A DNA stretch of 64,000 nt from Lepidostoma basale (GCA_022606425.2 JAHDVF020001050.1:1328001-1392000); one strand, 5' to 3'. Shown: positions 29,101 through 39,139, numbered from the stretch's first letter. Numbers and translations: made by a program. The notes: generated by a model not told the origin, from the sequence alone.

Positions 29101-29465
29101 GTTCGATATGTTGTCTAAGCTGGGCAGCTTTCGGAAACACATCCTTAAAAATCTGAAAATACCGACTAACCTGAAACAAAAAGTCTATGAAGCCTGCTTT
29201 CTGCCACTTGGTACTTATGGTCTTGAATCTGTTACATTGTCCAAACAAAGTGCCGAGAAACTACGAGTGACCCAAAGAGCCATGGAAAGAGTCATGTTAG
29301 GAATAAGCCTAAGAGATAGAGTCAGAAACGATGGAAGGTTGATCTGAACAGACACATCGGAATAACCTGGATGCAGTCTGCACAGGACAGAATGACATGG
29401 AAGCAAATGGAGGAGGCCTTTGTCCAGGAGTGGACGAAAATAGGCTGAGGAAGAAGAAGAAGAAG
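29100..29465 (+). pseudogene. LINE-D C-terminal fragment
   Basis: The frame 28964-29347 ends with LGSFRKHILKNLKIPTNLKQ, YEACFLPLGTYGLESVTLSK and RAMERVMLGISLRDRVRN. A deletion then skips to TWMQSAQDRMTWKQMEEAFV and WTKIG, a stop and (GAA)n. It is fused in frame to the preceding LINE-C piece. Confidence 0.75.
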
Positions 29466-29499
29466 AAGATATGTGGTCGCCTGTATAAGGCAATATCAA

Positions 29500-29690
29500 A
29501 TATTTAATAGTATCTTTGCAAAGTAAAATATTTCATTCAAATAAAATATAATAAAATTTCTATAAAACAGACGTTTTCATTCGTATATAATAAATACCTA
29601 CCTTCAATAACTGTTAATGAAAAAACTTTGTTTTGTATCACAATTGTATTTTCATTACGACAGCTGTTTCATCCAATGTTCTAAATTCTA
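29500..29690. repeat. HH4 and HH2 arms beside the Penelope-like fragment
   Basis: HH4 tail (ataaaatttctataaaacag, acgttttcattcgta) at 29540-29585, then an HH2 arm on the minus strand ending in gacagctgtttcatccaatg at 29659-29678. The motif is cut inside stem II, about 40 bases before the endonuclease frame starts. Confidence 0.65.
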
Positions 29691-29715
29691 AATTTTAAAG
29701 ACAAATTTTAAAGAC

Positions 29716-30096
29716 TAACGTAATATCATCAACCAAAGTGAAATCTACCAGATTAATTGTGAGGACTGTGATGCCATGTATATTGGAAAGACGGGTCGAT
29801 CATTTTTGATGAGGTTATACGAACACATAATTTCATACAAAAACAGAAACACCTTTTCGGAAATGGTCAATTAATTTGTGAATTCTGATCATCATTTTGA
29901 GACCAAAAACACAAAACTTTTACACCTAGCAAATAATCCTCAAAATTTTGAGAAATTAGAAAATTTAGAAATTTTAAAGGCCATAAAATGTAAAATAAAT
30001 GTTATAAATAACCAAATTCCTTCGTATTCCCCATTAGTATATTTATTTATTGTTGGTACACAAACAAAGCATCCAATATACAGTAGTGATAAGTAA
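29716..30096 (+). pseudogene. Penelope-like element, GIY-YIG endonuclease fragment
   Basis: One frame reads EIYQINCEDCDAMYIGKTGR, then SFLMRLYEHI and, after a stop at 29872-29874, NSDHHFETKNTKLLHLANNP and ENLEILKAIKCKINVIN. This is the C-terminal GIY-YIG endonuclease of Penelope-like elements: first block IY, CxxC of the family's metal-binding insert, YIG at 29779-29787, conserved Arg in KTGRS, and the later His pair and Glu. The enzyme nicks target DNA for insertion. The reverse transcriptase is missing, one in-frame TAA breaks it, and it ends at a stop at 30094-30096. Confidence 0.82.
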
Positions 30097-30536
30097 TAGA
30101 ATATATATTAAAACAGATTAGATGCCTCAGTCAGATGTGCACATCAAGTACATAACATTGGTAGTTCAACTATCTTGTACCACCCTTCGGTATAAAGAAC
30201 CGTCAGGCAAAACAAGACATTTTAAGATAAAAACAATAGCACAAGGCAAAGAAAAAAACAAACAAACAAATCAAAGTATGATAAAAAAGAGATATACAAA
30301 ACAGATAAAACGATACAATAGTATTACATGAAGAAAAAACAATTCACAATTCAATTATTATATATCAAATCAAAATAGGTATAATAAGGCAAGGTATACT
30401 AAAACAATAGCAAGAGACAAAGAAAAAACAAACAAAAAAAACAAGTATGATGAAAAACGGATATGCATATCGGATAAAACGATACAATAGCATTACATAA
30501 AGAAAAAACAATTCACAAATTAGTCAAAACAAGACA
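30097..30536 (+). repeat. A-rich region with 170-bp tandem duplication
   Basis: aaaacgatacaatagtatta (30307-30326) is matched by aaaacgatacaatagcatta (30476-30495). The surrounding blocks acaatagcacaaggcaaag and agaaaaaacaattcaca repeat in the same order. It could be 3' flank of the Penelope-like element, but this is not proven. Confidence 0.55.
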
Positions 30537-31345
30537 ATAACTAACTAACTAACCATCACGCCGTCTCCCCGAAAGGGTAGGCAGAAAGAATGGACTGTCA
30601 CACTTTAATCGATGCGGCACTCCATCCTTCTCTTTTCGCCCCGCGGGAGACGCGGTGTGATGGGTTGCGAACCTCATCGCCACCAATAGGCATCTCCCGC
30701 GCACACTTCGATCTTCCAACATCCACAAAATAAATCTAAAACAAATAATAAAATACAATGATATAAAATAAAATAACAAAATAAAAATAATTTAATACAA
30801 AATGTTCTTTTTAGATGGTGCACATTTGTCTATTTAATTTATGTTCCACGAATCCACCATTTTTTAAATTTAGCACATAATGTAATAACACATAATGTTT
30901 TTCCGATGTTGCACATGTTGACATGGAGATCCGGACTTTTGTGTTTATTTAATTTATGTTACACGTATCCACCGTTTTTTAAATTAGCTGTTATATGATT
31001 TAATTAATGTTCCACGTATCCATTTTTTTATTTGGCAGTAATTAGGCACTTAAAACCAACCAACACCAGCAAGAACTTTAAAAGAATATTGAAGAAATTA
31101 TTCAAATTGTCATTGGAACAAATGAAAAAATTATTTTTACACCTGTCAAAATTCTTTATGTAAACGAAAAAACTTGTATAATTTTGACATCAAAACAGTA
31201 AAAACGTATTACGTCTCACAATTAACTATTATAAAGTGCGGCAACAATCAAATTGACCAAAACAATTCACTTATACACGTAATTTCTCCAAAATCACGGG
31301 AGCACCACATGAACCAAACCAAATTTTCAAAATCAGAATCAAGGT
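30537..31345 (-). mobile_element. NA element, longest copy
   Basis: Inverted NA element: 3' tail aactaaccatcacgccgtct at 30541, the GC-rich block at 30620-30720, then the 5' subrepeats (aatttatgttccacgaatcc, aatttatgttacacgtatcc, aattaatgttccacgtatcc at about 30835-31020), then a 5' region to gggagcaccacatg near 31300. It is about 800 bp without an ORF. The 5' part is shared with 60840-61195. Confidence 0.75.
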
Positions 31346-31497
31346 AATAACAAGACAATATCTCAGGACAAATCAGGTAAAACAAGGCAGTTTACCCAAG
31401 ATAGGAAAAAAGTACAAAAATAACAAAATAAGAAAAAATCACCAATTAAAATCAAAACCTTAACCAAGCTGTTTAATTTTAGATAATTTATGTCGCT
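31346..31497. other. A-rich flank
   Basis: A-rich sequence with caagacaatatctcagg; it resembles the 30370-30540 region in composition only. Nothing specific. Confidence 0.25.
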
Positions 31498-31580
31498 CTC
31501 CCGACGATGAAGTCGAAACATATTGAGAAAAATAAACTTAAAGGTGGAAAAAACAGTTTTTTAATTCATAAAAAATTCAA
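31498..31580 (+). repeat. HH1b hammerhead-type element
   Basis: A hairpin cgac-gatgaa-gtcg followed by AAACAUAUU at 31505-31527, then a tail like that at 34-75 (gagaaaaataaact, aacagttttttaattcataa). The core is too changed to call a ribozyme. Confidence 0.5.
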
Positions 31581-31599
31581 GCTGCTTTAGAAAGAGAAA

Positions 31600-32065
31600 A
31601 GAAAAAATATCTTTATATAATATTTCGTAATTGACTAACAAAATCAATTTCTCTGATACTTGCTTTAAATGATGGCAGTGTATCAGAAAATATATCAATT
31701 TGCTTACATTCTGTGGAATTGTATAATCTGCACATTTTAGTAATGGGAATAAAGTGAGATATATTATCTTTAAAGGATTTTATGTGAAAAGTATTATTGT
31801 AGCGTAAATTATATGCGTTTGGAATAGCAATTTGGATTACACTCAGACAATAAGAACTGTCCAGATACCCATGAAGAATTTTGTATAAACAAACTAGATC
31901 AACAATGTCCCTTCTAGCTTCTAATGTTTTAAGGTGATAATATCCTAGCCTCATCTCATAGGATCCAAGTGACGAACCAAGATAGAATTTGTATGACAAC
32001 ATACGCAAGAATTTTTTTTGTACTGATTTGATAGTACTAGTGTATTTATTTATATAGTACATTAA
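31600..32065 (-). pseudogene. LINE ORF2 C-terminal fragment
   Basis: The minus-strand frame 31613-32062 (149 codons) reads STIKSVQKKFLRMLSYKFYL, then EARRDIVDLVCLYKILHGYL and NTFHIKSFKDNISHFIPI. The VQKKFLR…RR.I..L..LYKILHG pattern is standard for LINE post-catalytic regions; LINE-J has VQKKFLRFLYLRERG at the same place. The frame is intact to a stop, but only this end is present. Confidence 0.75.
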
Positions 32066-32354
32066 AAACTTTTCCCCTGTACAATCTTGCTAAAAAATAA
32101 TAATATTACCTTCAACTTTTGTCACCTATCTTATTAATGTAATCTATGTACTTCCTGTTATTGTTTATCGTTTTTAATTTATTATATTTAATCGTTTTTG
32201 ACTCTTTACTTTGTGTAATTGTTCCTTCTAATTACTGTTTTATTATCATTATTTTATTATTATATTTTCCACCTTTAATATTTTCTCCTATAAACAGTAA
32301 CTAACCGTTCTTTTAATTAATATATTTAGGTACCTAACTCAATTTCAAAAAAAT
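32066..32354. other. T-rich stretch
   Basis: Poly-pyrimidine and AT-rich sequence with no ORF or repeat match beyond base composition. Confidence 0.25.
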
Positions 32355-32620
32355 ATTTTTATATTGTTATTTTATTTTATTTTATATCATTGCATTTTAT
32401 ATGATTTGCTTTAGATTTATTTTGTGGGTGTTAGACGATCAAAGTATGCGTGGTATATGCCTATTGGTGGCGATGAGGTTCGCAACCCATCACACCGCGC
32501 GTCCCCTGCGGGGTGAAAAGAGAAGGATGGGTGCCGCATCGGTTAAAGTGTGACAGTCCATTCTTTCTGCCAACCCTTTCGGAGAGACGGCATGATGTTT
32601 AGTTAGTTAGTTAGTTATAA
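32355..32620 (+). mobile_element. NA element, 3' half
   Basis: tgttattttattttatttta, tttattttgtgggtgttaga, then the block cccatcacaccgcgcgtccc and the 3' tail ggagagacggcatgatg with (TTAG)n at 32599-32617. It is truncated at the 5' side compared with 30537-31345. Confidence 0.8.
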
Positions 32621-32679
32621 AATTAAATAATTACGTTTTGTAAAAAAAAAAGAAAAACTTACGCAAAAGAACATTAAGG

Positions 32680-32968
32680 CACTATCTTTGGTCTGGTAGA
32701 ATATTTCACGTGACAATTCTTCTTCTTCTTCCTGGCGTTATCCCAACTCATGGTCTGTATTGACTTTTAGGGTCGACTCTTCTCGATCTCAGGCTGTACC
32801 TTGCACGGTTCTGAGTATCGCCCTCACTCAAGCCATTTCTCTGCAAGACGCTATTGCACTGTGGAAATTAAAAAGGCGATATACAAGCTACCTATTAAAA
32901 TTCATGAGAATCAAAAGCTAAAAAGTCGTAGACTGTAATTGGATTCAAATGCCTTGTGTAAAAAAATA
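32680..32968 (+). mobile_element. SINE-T split by an insert
   Basis: SINE-T body up to cacgtgacaa (32708-32717), an insert of about 150 bases (32718-32866) beginning ttcttcttcttcttcctggc, then SINE-T resumes with ggcgatatacaagctaccta and ends at aatgccttgtgta. The A and B boxes are missing. The insert looks like an inverted LINE end with a (GAA)n tail. Confidence 0.7.
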
Positions 32969-33114
32969 ATGTTTCATATAAATAAATAAAATCACAATCA
33001 AGTTACTTCTTTTTAAATGTAATGTTTTAAATTTAATAAAATTCGATATGATATATTATTAATGTAAAAATTAATGTAATGACATCTGTAGATTGACATA
33101 AATATATATTATTA

Positions 33115-33620
33115 TGTGACTAACTAACTAAATAACTAACCATCACGCTCGTTTCATGTTTCTCCGGAGGCAGAGAGGATGGGCCGCCATACCATTCTGT
33201 CTTGACATACTTCTCTAGATTCCTCCACATTTATACATCTTAACATGTACGCTCGTCGATTTTTCCGACTTCGACTGTGGCCGCGTTTCAGTATTTGATT
33301 AATTTGGTCATGCCATGCTTTCTTTGGTCTTCCACGGCTTCTCTTTCCACTCACACCGATTGTATATAACATTTTAACCATTCGTTTTATATGTCCAAAC
33401 CATCTCAGGGATCCTTTTTTAATTTTACTTATGATGTAATCATCTGCCTTACCTTTCTTCTTTATTTCGTCATTCGGTATTCTATCATATTTCGTTTTCC
33501 CGCACATTCTCCTCAGTGATCTCATTTCTACGGCATTTATCCTACTTTCATAATTTTTTTTGCCAGCTCCAAGCTTCACTTCCATACACAAGTGTTGGCA
33601 CTAGAACTCCATAATGTACT
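33115..33620 (-). pseudogene. LINE-A divergent C-terminal copy
   Basis: The minus-strand open frame 33154-33591 (145 codons): YESRINAVEMRSLRRMCGKT, GKADDYIISKIKKGSLRWFG, RGRPKKAWHDQINQILKRGH, and ending RPILSASGET. Sequence differs from the main LINE-A group throughout, marking a separate lineage shared with 24170 and 28185. A forward scrap of a similar end (NVEESRELCQDKTAWRSIL) lies at 33650-33760. Confidence 0.8.
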
Positions 33621-33764
33621 GCCATATTTTCTTTAGTTAAAATTATTATGTGATGATGTGTGAATGTAGAAGAGTCGCGAGAGTTATGCCAGGATAAAAC
33701 AGCCTGGCGGTCCATCCTCTCTGTCTACCCCTCCGAAAAAATGGTTGGTTAGTTAGTTATATTA

Positions 33765-34861
33765 TTAATCTATTATTTTACGACGAAGACAATTTTTACA
33801 TCATAATATGAATAGGCAAAAACCCGAATGTCACCAAAAGTACGAGAATATTTTTAATACAAGAGAGAAAGAGAGCAATACTTTGAATTTTTTTCTGATT
33901 ATTGTTGTATGACAGAAGTGTAGAAAACAAAATGATTGGTATTGTTAATTATGAAATTTCAACGTGTTGTGAAAAAAAAAATTATATTAAAAGTTAAGAC
34001 TTCTTACTAATTACGATTATACAGTGAACCAAGTTTTAAAATAGTATTTACTACTTACTTCCGTGCGTATCTAATGTGTTTTAACTAGTATAAAATATTA
34101 AATTAATAAAATAACACTATTTTACTTACATTGACAGTTTGAGAACATTTCCTTCGTCATATCCATCACATTTCAGTTTATGCCAAGACTCCAAGCAGCA
34201 AATTAATAAATTGCTTCCTGCAAAACGTATGCTGAAGAGTTATTTTAGATCGAACCAACATATTTTTCACTTAATATAAACCACATGCTTATTGTGCAAT
34301 AGATAATTATTACCAACAAAATGTCATAGAAATAAAATGAACATATTTGTCTATGGAATAGAAAAACATCAAAGACAGCATATCCATAGATATTTTTTGC
34401 CGTAAACCATTTCGCTACATCACGTTTCGAAGATTGCACCACTGTAAATCATGTTGAAAAATTGGTAAGTTTAATATTTTCTTATATTACTTTCGTTATT
34501 CAGTTACTTTATTGATTAATCTTATAGTATCTCCATATATTTAAATTAAAAATATTGTTTTACTCTTTGAAACATTTGGGAATGTGTTACAATTGTCCGT
34601 TTTGGTAATATCGGAAAATTAAATGGAAAAGAAATGTTTGTTGCCGTTTAATGATTTGTTGAAGAACGCTATCAATGATATTAGTTTTTACAGTGAAATT
34701 GTGAAATGCTCTAAAGCATACTTATATTTTCGTTTTATTTTTATGCATTTTAAACGTTTTTATAAATACAGAATATTTTATCCCAATAAGTGTCATCCGA
34801 TAAAAACGAGTGATCAGTTTATTAGTTTGAACTTATAATTTGGAATTAAAAAATAACGCTG
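33765..34861. other. Unassigned AT-rich stretch
   Basis: The longest stretch here with no recognised element. Short frames (34245-34442 minus, 34623-34838 plus) are AT-driven and unrecognised. It may be the original intergenic DNA. Confidence 0.3.
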
Positions 34862-35040
34862 TTTTTTTTTCACTTTATCACGAAATATTTCGGAGGAGAC
34901 TTCAATAATTTAATTTTAGTAAGTCTTTCATTGTTCAGTTTTTTTAAATAGATTTACACCTGAGGACGGAGGACTCCTCCGAAACATGTCGTTTTATTTA
35001 ATATTTAAGTGGAAAATAAACAGTGTTATTTTTTAATTAA
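34862..35040. repeat. HH1c inverted pair
   Basis: Left arm (minus): aataacgctg, ctttatcacgaaatatttcg, gaggagac. Right arm (plus): the hammerhead at 34960 and its tail aagtggaaaataaacagtg, ttattttttaatt. The left arm keeps only the part after stem II begins. Confidence 0.75.
34960..34990 (+). ncRNA. Hammerhead-like ribozyme motif (HH1c)
   Basis: CUGAGGA fits the core CUGANGA exactly. Extra C, stem II GGAGG/CCUCC (5 bp) with an ACU loop, GAAAC, self-complementary ACAUGU and C. The stem II sequence differs from HH1 while pairing is kept. Stem I is weak in this copy. Confidence 0.68.
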
Positions 35041-35084
35041 AAAGTAAAGTGTATTTCAATGGACATTGTTATTATTATTAGAGT

Positions 35085-35145
35085 ATTATGTATTACCAGT
35101 GTTACAATGACACATGTTATTGTAATACTGGTAATACTCTGGTCT
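35085..35145. repeat. Imperfect hairpin
   Basis: agtattatgtattaccagtg, ttacaat pairs with attgtaatactggtaatact around a short loop. It does not belong to the hammerhead families. Role unknown. Confidence 0.6.
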
Positions 35146-35169
35146 TCTCTCAATAAATTGATTAGTTTG

Positions 35170-35290
35170 AATTTAATTATTACGAATGAAATCGTCCGTT
35201 TTCTTAATTTTTTATTATAATTTAAATGAAGGACATGTTTCGCCTGTCTAAGGCATTGTCAAACGCAATAAAATATCTTCTTCTTCCTAG
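35170..35290 (-). repeat. HH4 element
   Basis: Minus-strand motif 35232-35262: UUGACAA, U, GCCU/AGGC stem, GAAAC, self-complementary ACAUGU, C. HH4 tail to attacgaatgaaatcgtccg at 35188. One of the better HH4 copies, though the first core base is U. Confidence 0.6.
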
Positions 35291-35299
35291 CCTTGTCTC

Positions 35300-35480
35300 A
35301 TTATAAATAATAATTAAATAAAACGATGTTATTTAACTAATTCCACTCTTGTCTTTATTTCGATAGGGACCGGTTTCGCCAGGCTCGCTTTCGTAATAAA
35401 GACAAAAGTGGAAGTAGTTAAAAACATCGTTTTATTTAATTATTATTTAAAATGAACTTCCATCAAGAGATTTCAGTAAA
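35300..35480. repeat. HH3 inverted pair
   Basis: Left arm aattaaataaaacgatgtta … gggaccggtttcgccaggct; right arm taataaagacaaaagtggaa … cgttttatttaattattatt. Close kin of 7487-7667, but the right arm's hammerhead is lost. Confidence 0.75.
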
Positions 35481-35489
35481 ATTATTAGA

Positions 35490-35855
35490 TTGTCCCATTT
35501 ACTTTGGGCCGGCTCTTCTTGTATGGCGCATCAAGGACTGTCTGTCTTGGGCGGCATCTGTATGATTCCTTCTCTTTTGATAGTATTTTTTAATGATTCC
35601 CATTCTTGTCAATTTGGGCCTTCCACGTTCCCTGGGTAGCTGGTCCACTTCCATTTTCAGCTAGATCAGCTGGGCGCCGCATGACGTGCCGTGCCATCCC
35701 AGACGGTTCTCCTCAAGTCTCTCATCTTATCCGAGATTGGCATCACTTTAAAACTGCTGTATGTTACTGATGTAGTCGAGCAACGTTACTCCGCTCGTCC
35801 AACTCAGCATCCTCATTTCAGTGCTGTGCAGTTTATCTCCCTGTTGTTTTTTTAA
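35490..35855 (-). pseudogene. LINE-F C-terminal fragment
   Basis: The complement reads KLHSTEMRMLSWTSGVTLLD, then after shifts RPADLAENGSGPATQGTWKA and RGRPKLTRMGIIKKYYQ-like residues with DRQSLMRHTRRAGPK. The E-M-R-M-L…G-V-T pattern is typical of LINE C-termini. One copy, several frameshifts. Confidence 0.6.
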
Positions 35856-36099
35856 AACAAAATACCATATGATTGTCAATAAAACTCTATGATATATCAA
35901 TTTCTTATAATTTGGTTATGTTTTACTGATTATTGTCTTTCAAATTTGTCCATGGTGGTGTTATTGGATTAAGAAAATATATTTCTAAAATAAATCATGA
36001 AAAAAAAAGTTTATATTTGAAATTTTATACTAGAAGTTTTTCGAAATTTAGATTAAAAATAAAGAAAAATATTATCTTTTTAAAATGTACGTTTAGTCA

Positions 36100-36190
36100 A
36101 AATCCACTGATGTTTGCGGCTTTTACCGGTTTCAGCAGCTTCTTCCAGAAGATGGCAGCGAGCTGTCGTAACCGGTCGAAGACACATTAA
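36100..36190 (+). repeat. HH3b hammerhead-type element
   Basis: Holds the motif at 36146-36176 and, at 36124-36134, accggtttcag in the opposite sense, a remnant of an inverted partner. Confidence 0.6.
36146..36176 (+). ncRNA. Hammerhead-like motif (HH3b)
   Basis: CAGAAGA (U4 to A), U, stem II GGCAG with CUGUC, GUAAC in place of GAAAC, self-complementary ACCGGU and C. Stem I UCUUC/GAAGA is a perfect 5-bp helix. Helices good, core damaged. Confidence 0.5.
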
Positions 36191-36194
36191 ATAA

Positions 36195-36590
36195 TTAAAT
36201 AATGAACTCCATATTAAATATCTAATACGAATAAAAACGTCTGTTTTTTTTAAGTTATATAATATTTCATGTGAATGACATGTTTTCCCTGTCTTAGGTC
36301 ACCGCTCTTACCAAATGGACATTTGTTAATGGCTTAGACAGGAAAAATGTGTCATTTACATAAAATATATTAAAACTTGTATAAAAAAAACGTTTTCTAG
36401 ATGTTTTATTATAGGTAATTTATGTGAATGATATGTTTTATCTAGCTATAACATTGTTAAAAGTCCAACATTAATTTGATAATGCCTTTGCCAGGCGAAA
36501 CGTAATTTACAAGTCATTTACATAAATTATACTAAGACTTCTAGAGAACAGGCGTTTTCATTCGTATAAATTATAAATTTTCTAGAAAAC
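36195..36590. repeat. Two HH4 inverted pairs in series
   Basis: Arms with acgtctgtttttt, atttcatgtgaatgacatg, then ttgttaatggcttagacagg and tgtgtcatttacataaaa; then a second pair with gtgaatgatatg and, on the plus strand, UUGAUAA, U, GCCU..AGGC, GAAAC at 36476-36501. Both worn. Confidence 0.6.
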
Positions 36591-37127
36591 AGTTGTTTTA
36601 TAGACGGTTTATATATTCAGGAGTAACATAAGTACCTTAGATAATAAGATATTTGAGAGTAACATAGTTTAGTAAACTACTTAATTAATTATCGGCTGGA
36701 AGTATTACGCCAGAGCACCAGGTCGCTTTCCAACGAGTAGAAATATGTATAGGATCTATGATACTTTAGTAACATAATCAAGTAACTTTCACAAAATGAA
36801 AGCATCACAGAATTAGGCATGTATTCTTCATAAATTCTGAAAGGGATATTGTATAGATATTAAAGTTTCACTTAAAAACAGACATTTATGAAGTAATAAT
36901 GAATTTCACCCAACAAAAACACAGGCTTCGGTCAGAGAGGAATTAGGGAAGGACGAGTTTTGGGTACTTTCACGTAGGCTGGACGTATAGAGGGCTGTAA
37001 TTGTTAGGTAAGGGCGGAGCAAGGGTTGAACACTGCAGAGGAATATTCAAATATTCTCGATGATATTATCCTATCACATTTATCAATATCAAGATATTAT
37101 TTTTAATTCAAAATCATTTATTGTTTT
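36591..37127. other. Unassigned stretch
   Basis: Nothing recognised. Contains ordinary mixed sequence (cgagttttgggtactttcac near 36955). Confidence 0.25.
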
Positions 37128-37390
37128 TAGAATGGTTAAAAAAGTATACGTTAACAATGTAAATGGAGTAAGGAGTCGAGGTTGACCGAGGAAAACATGG
37201 CATGACCAAATTAATCAAATTTTAAAAGTTGGTCATGTCAGAAGCCGGAAGAATCGACGTGCGTGTATGACTCGATGTATGAATGTGGAGGAAGCTAGAG
37301 AGGTATGCCAGGATAGAGTAGTGTGGCGGTCCATTCTCTCTGCCTACCCCTGCGGGGAAATGACGTGATGGTTTGTTGTTGTTTATTGTT
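37128..37390 (+). mobile_element. LINE-A2 3' end
   Basis: Reads MVKKVYVNNVNGVRSRG, a stop, PRKTWHDQINQILKVGHVRS, RRACMTRCMNVEEAREVCQD, YPCGEMT and the tail tttgttgttgtttattg. The tail type confirms the A2 subfamily. Confidence 0.82.
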
Positions 37391-37434
37391 TCTTGAACCA
37401 TGATGTAAAACTCTATACTACATAATCGTAGGAA

Positions 37435-38285
37435 TGAATTTATTTATTTAGGAAGTATGTTTACAAAGGATGGGAGAGCTTCTTCCCACTGGTGACACCG
37501 GTGAGAAGAGTAATTAGTACGCTGGACGCGGTCTCCTCGGAGATCGACGTCTTTCATATAATATTAGTGAAAGTACGTTCAGGGGACAAATACTCTTGAC
37601 TTTGGAAAGTATCTTGTATTCCTAATGTCGAACCATGACTAATGCGTTCCTGGTATTATGTTGTATGTGTCTAATATCTTACCTGTACTCAATAGATGCC
37701 TTAAACATTAAGCTGTTTGTAATGTCTTTTGAGTAAATAAACTGATTTGATTTGAGAGTGGAGAACGATATTGAAAGAAGGGTTGGGGCAGGCAACAGAG
37801 TAAATAGTGCACTTAGAGTTGTCATCGCAAACAAAAACCTGTCAAAAAAAGCTAAGATAGATAGAGCTCAATAGATTGAGATCTCTAAGACAAATGTGTG
37901 GTAAATCTGTATATGATAGAGTGTCAAATGCAGGTATAAGAAGTGAATGCGGAGCGAATGAAAGTGTTACGAACAAAATGAAAGGCTCGTTAAAATTGTT
38001 TGGACACATGGAAAGAATGATTGAAGACAGAATGGTGAAGAAGGTATATGTAAACGACGTGAACGGTGCTGTAAATAGAGGAAGATCGAGGAAAACGTGG
38101 CCCTATCAAATCAATCAAATAATAAATGTCGGTCACGTGAGGAGTCGAAGAAATCGACGTGCGTGCATGACAAGATGTATGAATGAAGAGGAAGCGAGAG
38201 AAGTATGTCAGGACAGAACAGAGTGGCGTTCCATTCTTTCTGCCTACCCCTCCGGGAAGACGTCGTGATGGCTAGTTAGTTAGGA
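37435..38285 (+). mobile_element. LINE-A copy split by LINE-G
   Basis: The LINE-A block LGSMFTKDGR (37450-37486) resumes at 37753 with VENDIERRVGAGNRVN. The part 37876-38268 is open: MRSLRQMCGKSVYDRVSNAG to SILSAYPSGKTS. A small deletion removes the MYGSEAWNWQ region. Tail (TTAG)n at 38272-38284. Confidence 0.85.
37487..37757 (+). mobile_element. LINE-G 3' fragment inserted in LINE-A
   Basis: Sits inside LINE-A: the interrupted word is gatgggagag|tggagaac, with GAGAG on both sides as likely target duplication. It contains the LINE-G end ctcctcggagatcgacgtct, attcctaatgtcgaaccatg, and ends gagtaaataaactgatttga. A 5'-truncated insertion. Confidence 0.8.
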
Positions 38286-38289
38286 ATAA

Positions 38290-38390
38290 AATGTATGTTT
38301 TCCGAAATTTTATTATTTTGGAAATGATAATGCTTCAACAAAGTGTTAATGCTTCAACAAGGCGAAACATGTCATTCCCATTAAATATTT
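38290..38390 (+). repeat. HH4 fragment
   Basis: gttaatgcttcaacaaggcg, aaacatgtcattcccattaa: the second half of an HH4 hammerhead and the start of its tail, with an extra half copy just upstream. Confidence 0.55.
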
Positions 38391-38394
38391 TTCG

Positions 38395-38805
38395 CTGTTT
38401 AAATCCAAGGGATTGGTTTGCAGCAAAGTTTTCATCCCGTATTCAACTGCCCTCAGTCTTCTTCTCCGTTATCATGGAGGCTATCCATCTTTATGTTATC
38501 TTCGACAGCGTCAGTACAGACTGTTTTATCTCCCAGCATGCAGAACCAACCTGCCTCTGGTGATGCCGGAAGGGAAATAAATCAAACTGCTGAACATGAT
38601 CGCTTCGGAGATCGACGTCTTTCATATTCGTGAAAGTACGTTCAGAAGAAAAATACTCTTGACTTCGGAGAATATCTTGTATTCCTAATGTCGGACCATC
38701 ACTCATGCGTTCCTGGTATTATATATTTTTTTATGTTTTACCTGTTCTCATAAACTATAATTGTTGTTTGTAATATCTTTTGAGAAAATAAACTGATTTG
38801 ATTAA
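38395..38805 (+). mobile_element. LINE-G 3' end
   Basis: Frames read FDSVSTDCFISQHAEPTC or, shifted, RQRQYRLFYLPACRTNLPLV and LLNMIASEIDVFHIRES, followed by a 3' UTR shared with 37487 (cttgtattcctaatgtcgga, cactcatgcgttcctggta) and ending aataaactgatttgatt. Confidence 0.75.
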
Positions 38806-39139
38806 TCATATTCAACTTTTCCTCGTGTATTTTTAAGCCTTCTTCATGACTCATTATTATCTCTTGCCTAGTCTATATATGACTCTTTCTTTCTTCTATT
38901 TTATCTACCGCTTATTGTATATATCCATTAAAAAGTTAGTGACAAATACCAACTTTGTCTGACTCCTAACCTTATTTTGACTTATTTTGGCCATTTCCAA
39001 TTAATAATTAAAGCTACTTCGTTTTTATATAGGGCAGATATAATTCCCTTGTCTCTGCCTTTTCTCCATTTTTTAAATTTCTTCTTTAAATACAAACAAA
39101 TTTCTAAAAAAATGTTTTCATTCGTATAGAATTTATACG
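38806..39139. other. Unassigned T-rich stretch
   Basis: Pyrimidine-rich on the plus strand. No recognised coding or repeat. Confidence 0.25.

Noticed and set aside
31505..31527. cgac-gatgaa-gtcg-aaac at the HH1b copy considered as a working hammerhead
   Set aside because: Too few core bases are in place (no CUGANGA before stem II); it is kept only as a related repeat.
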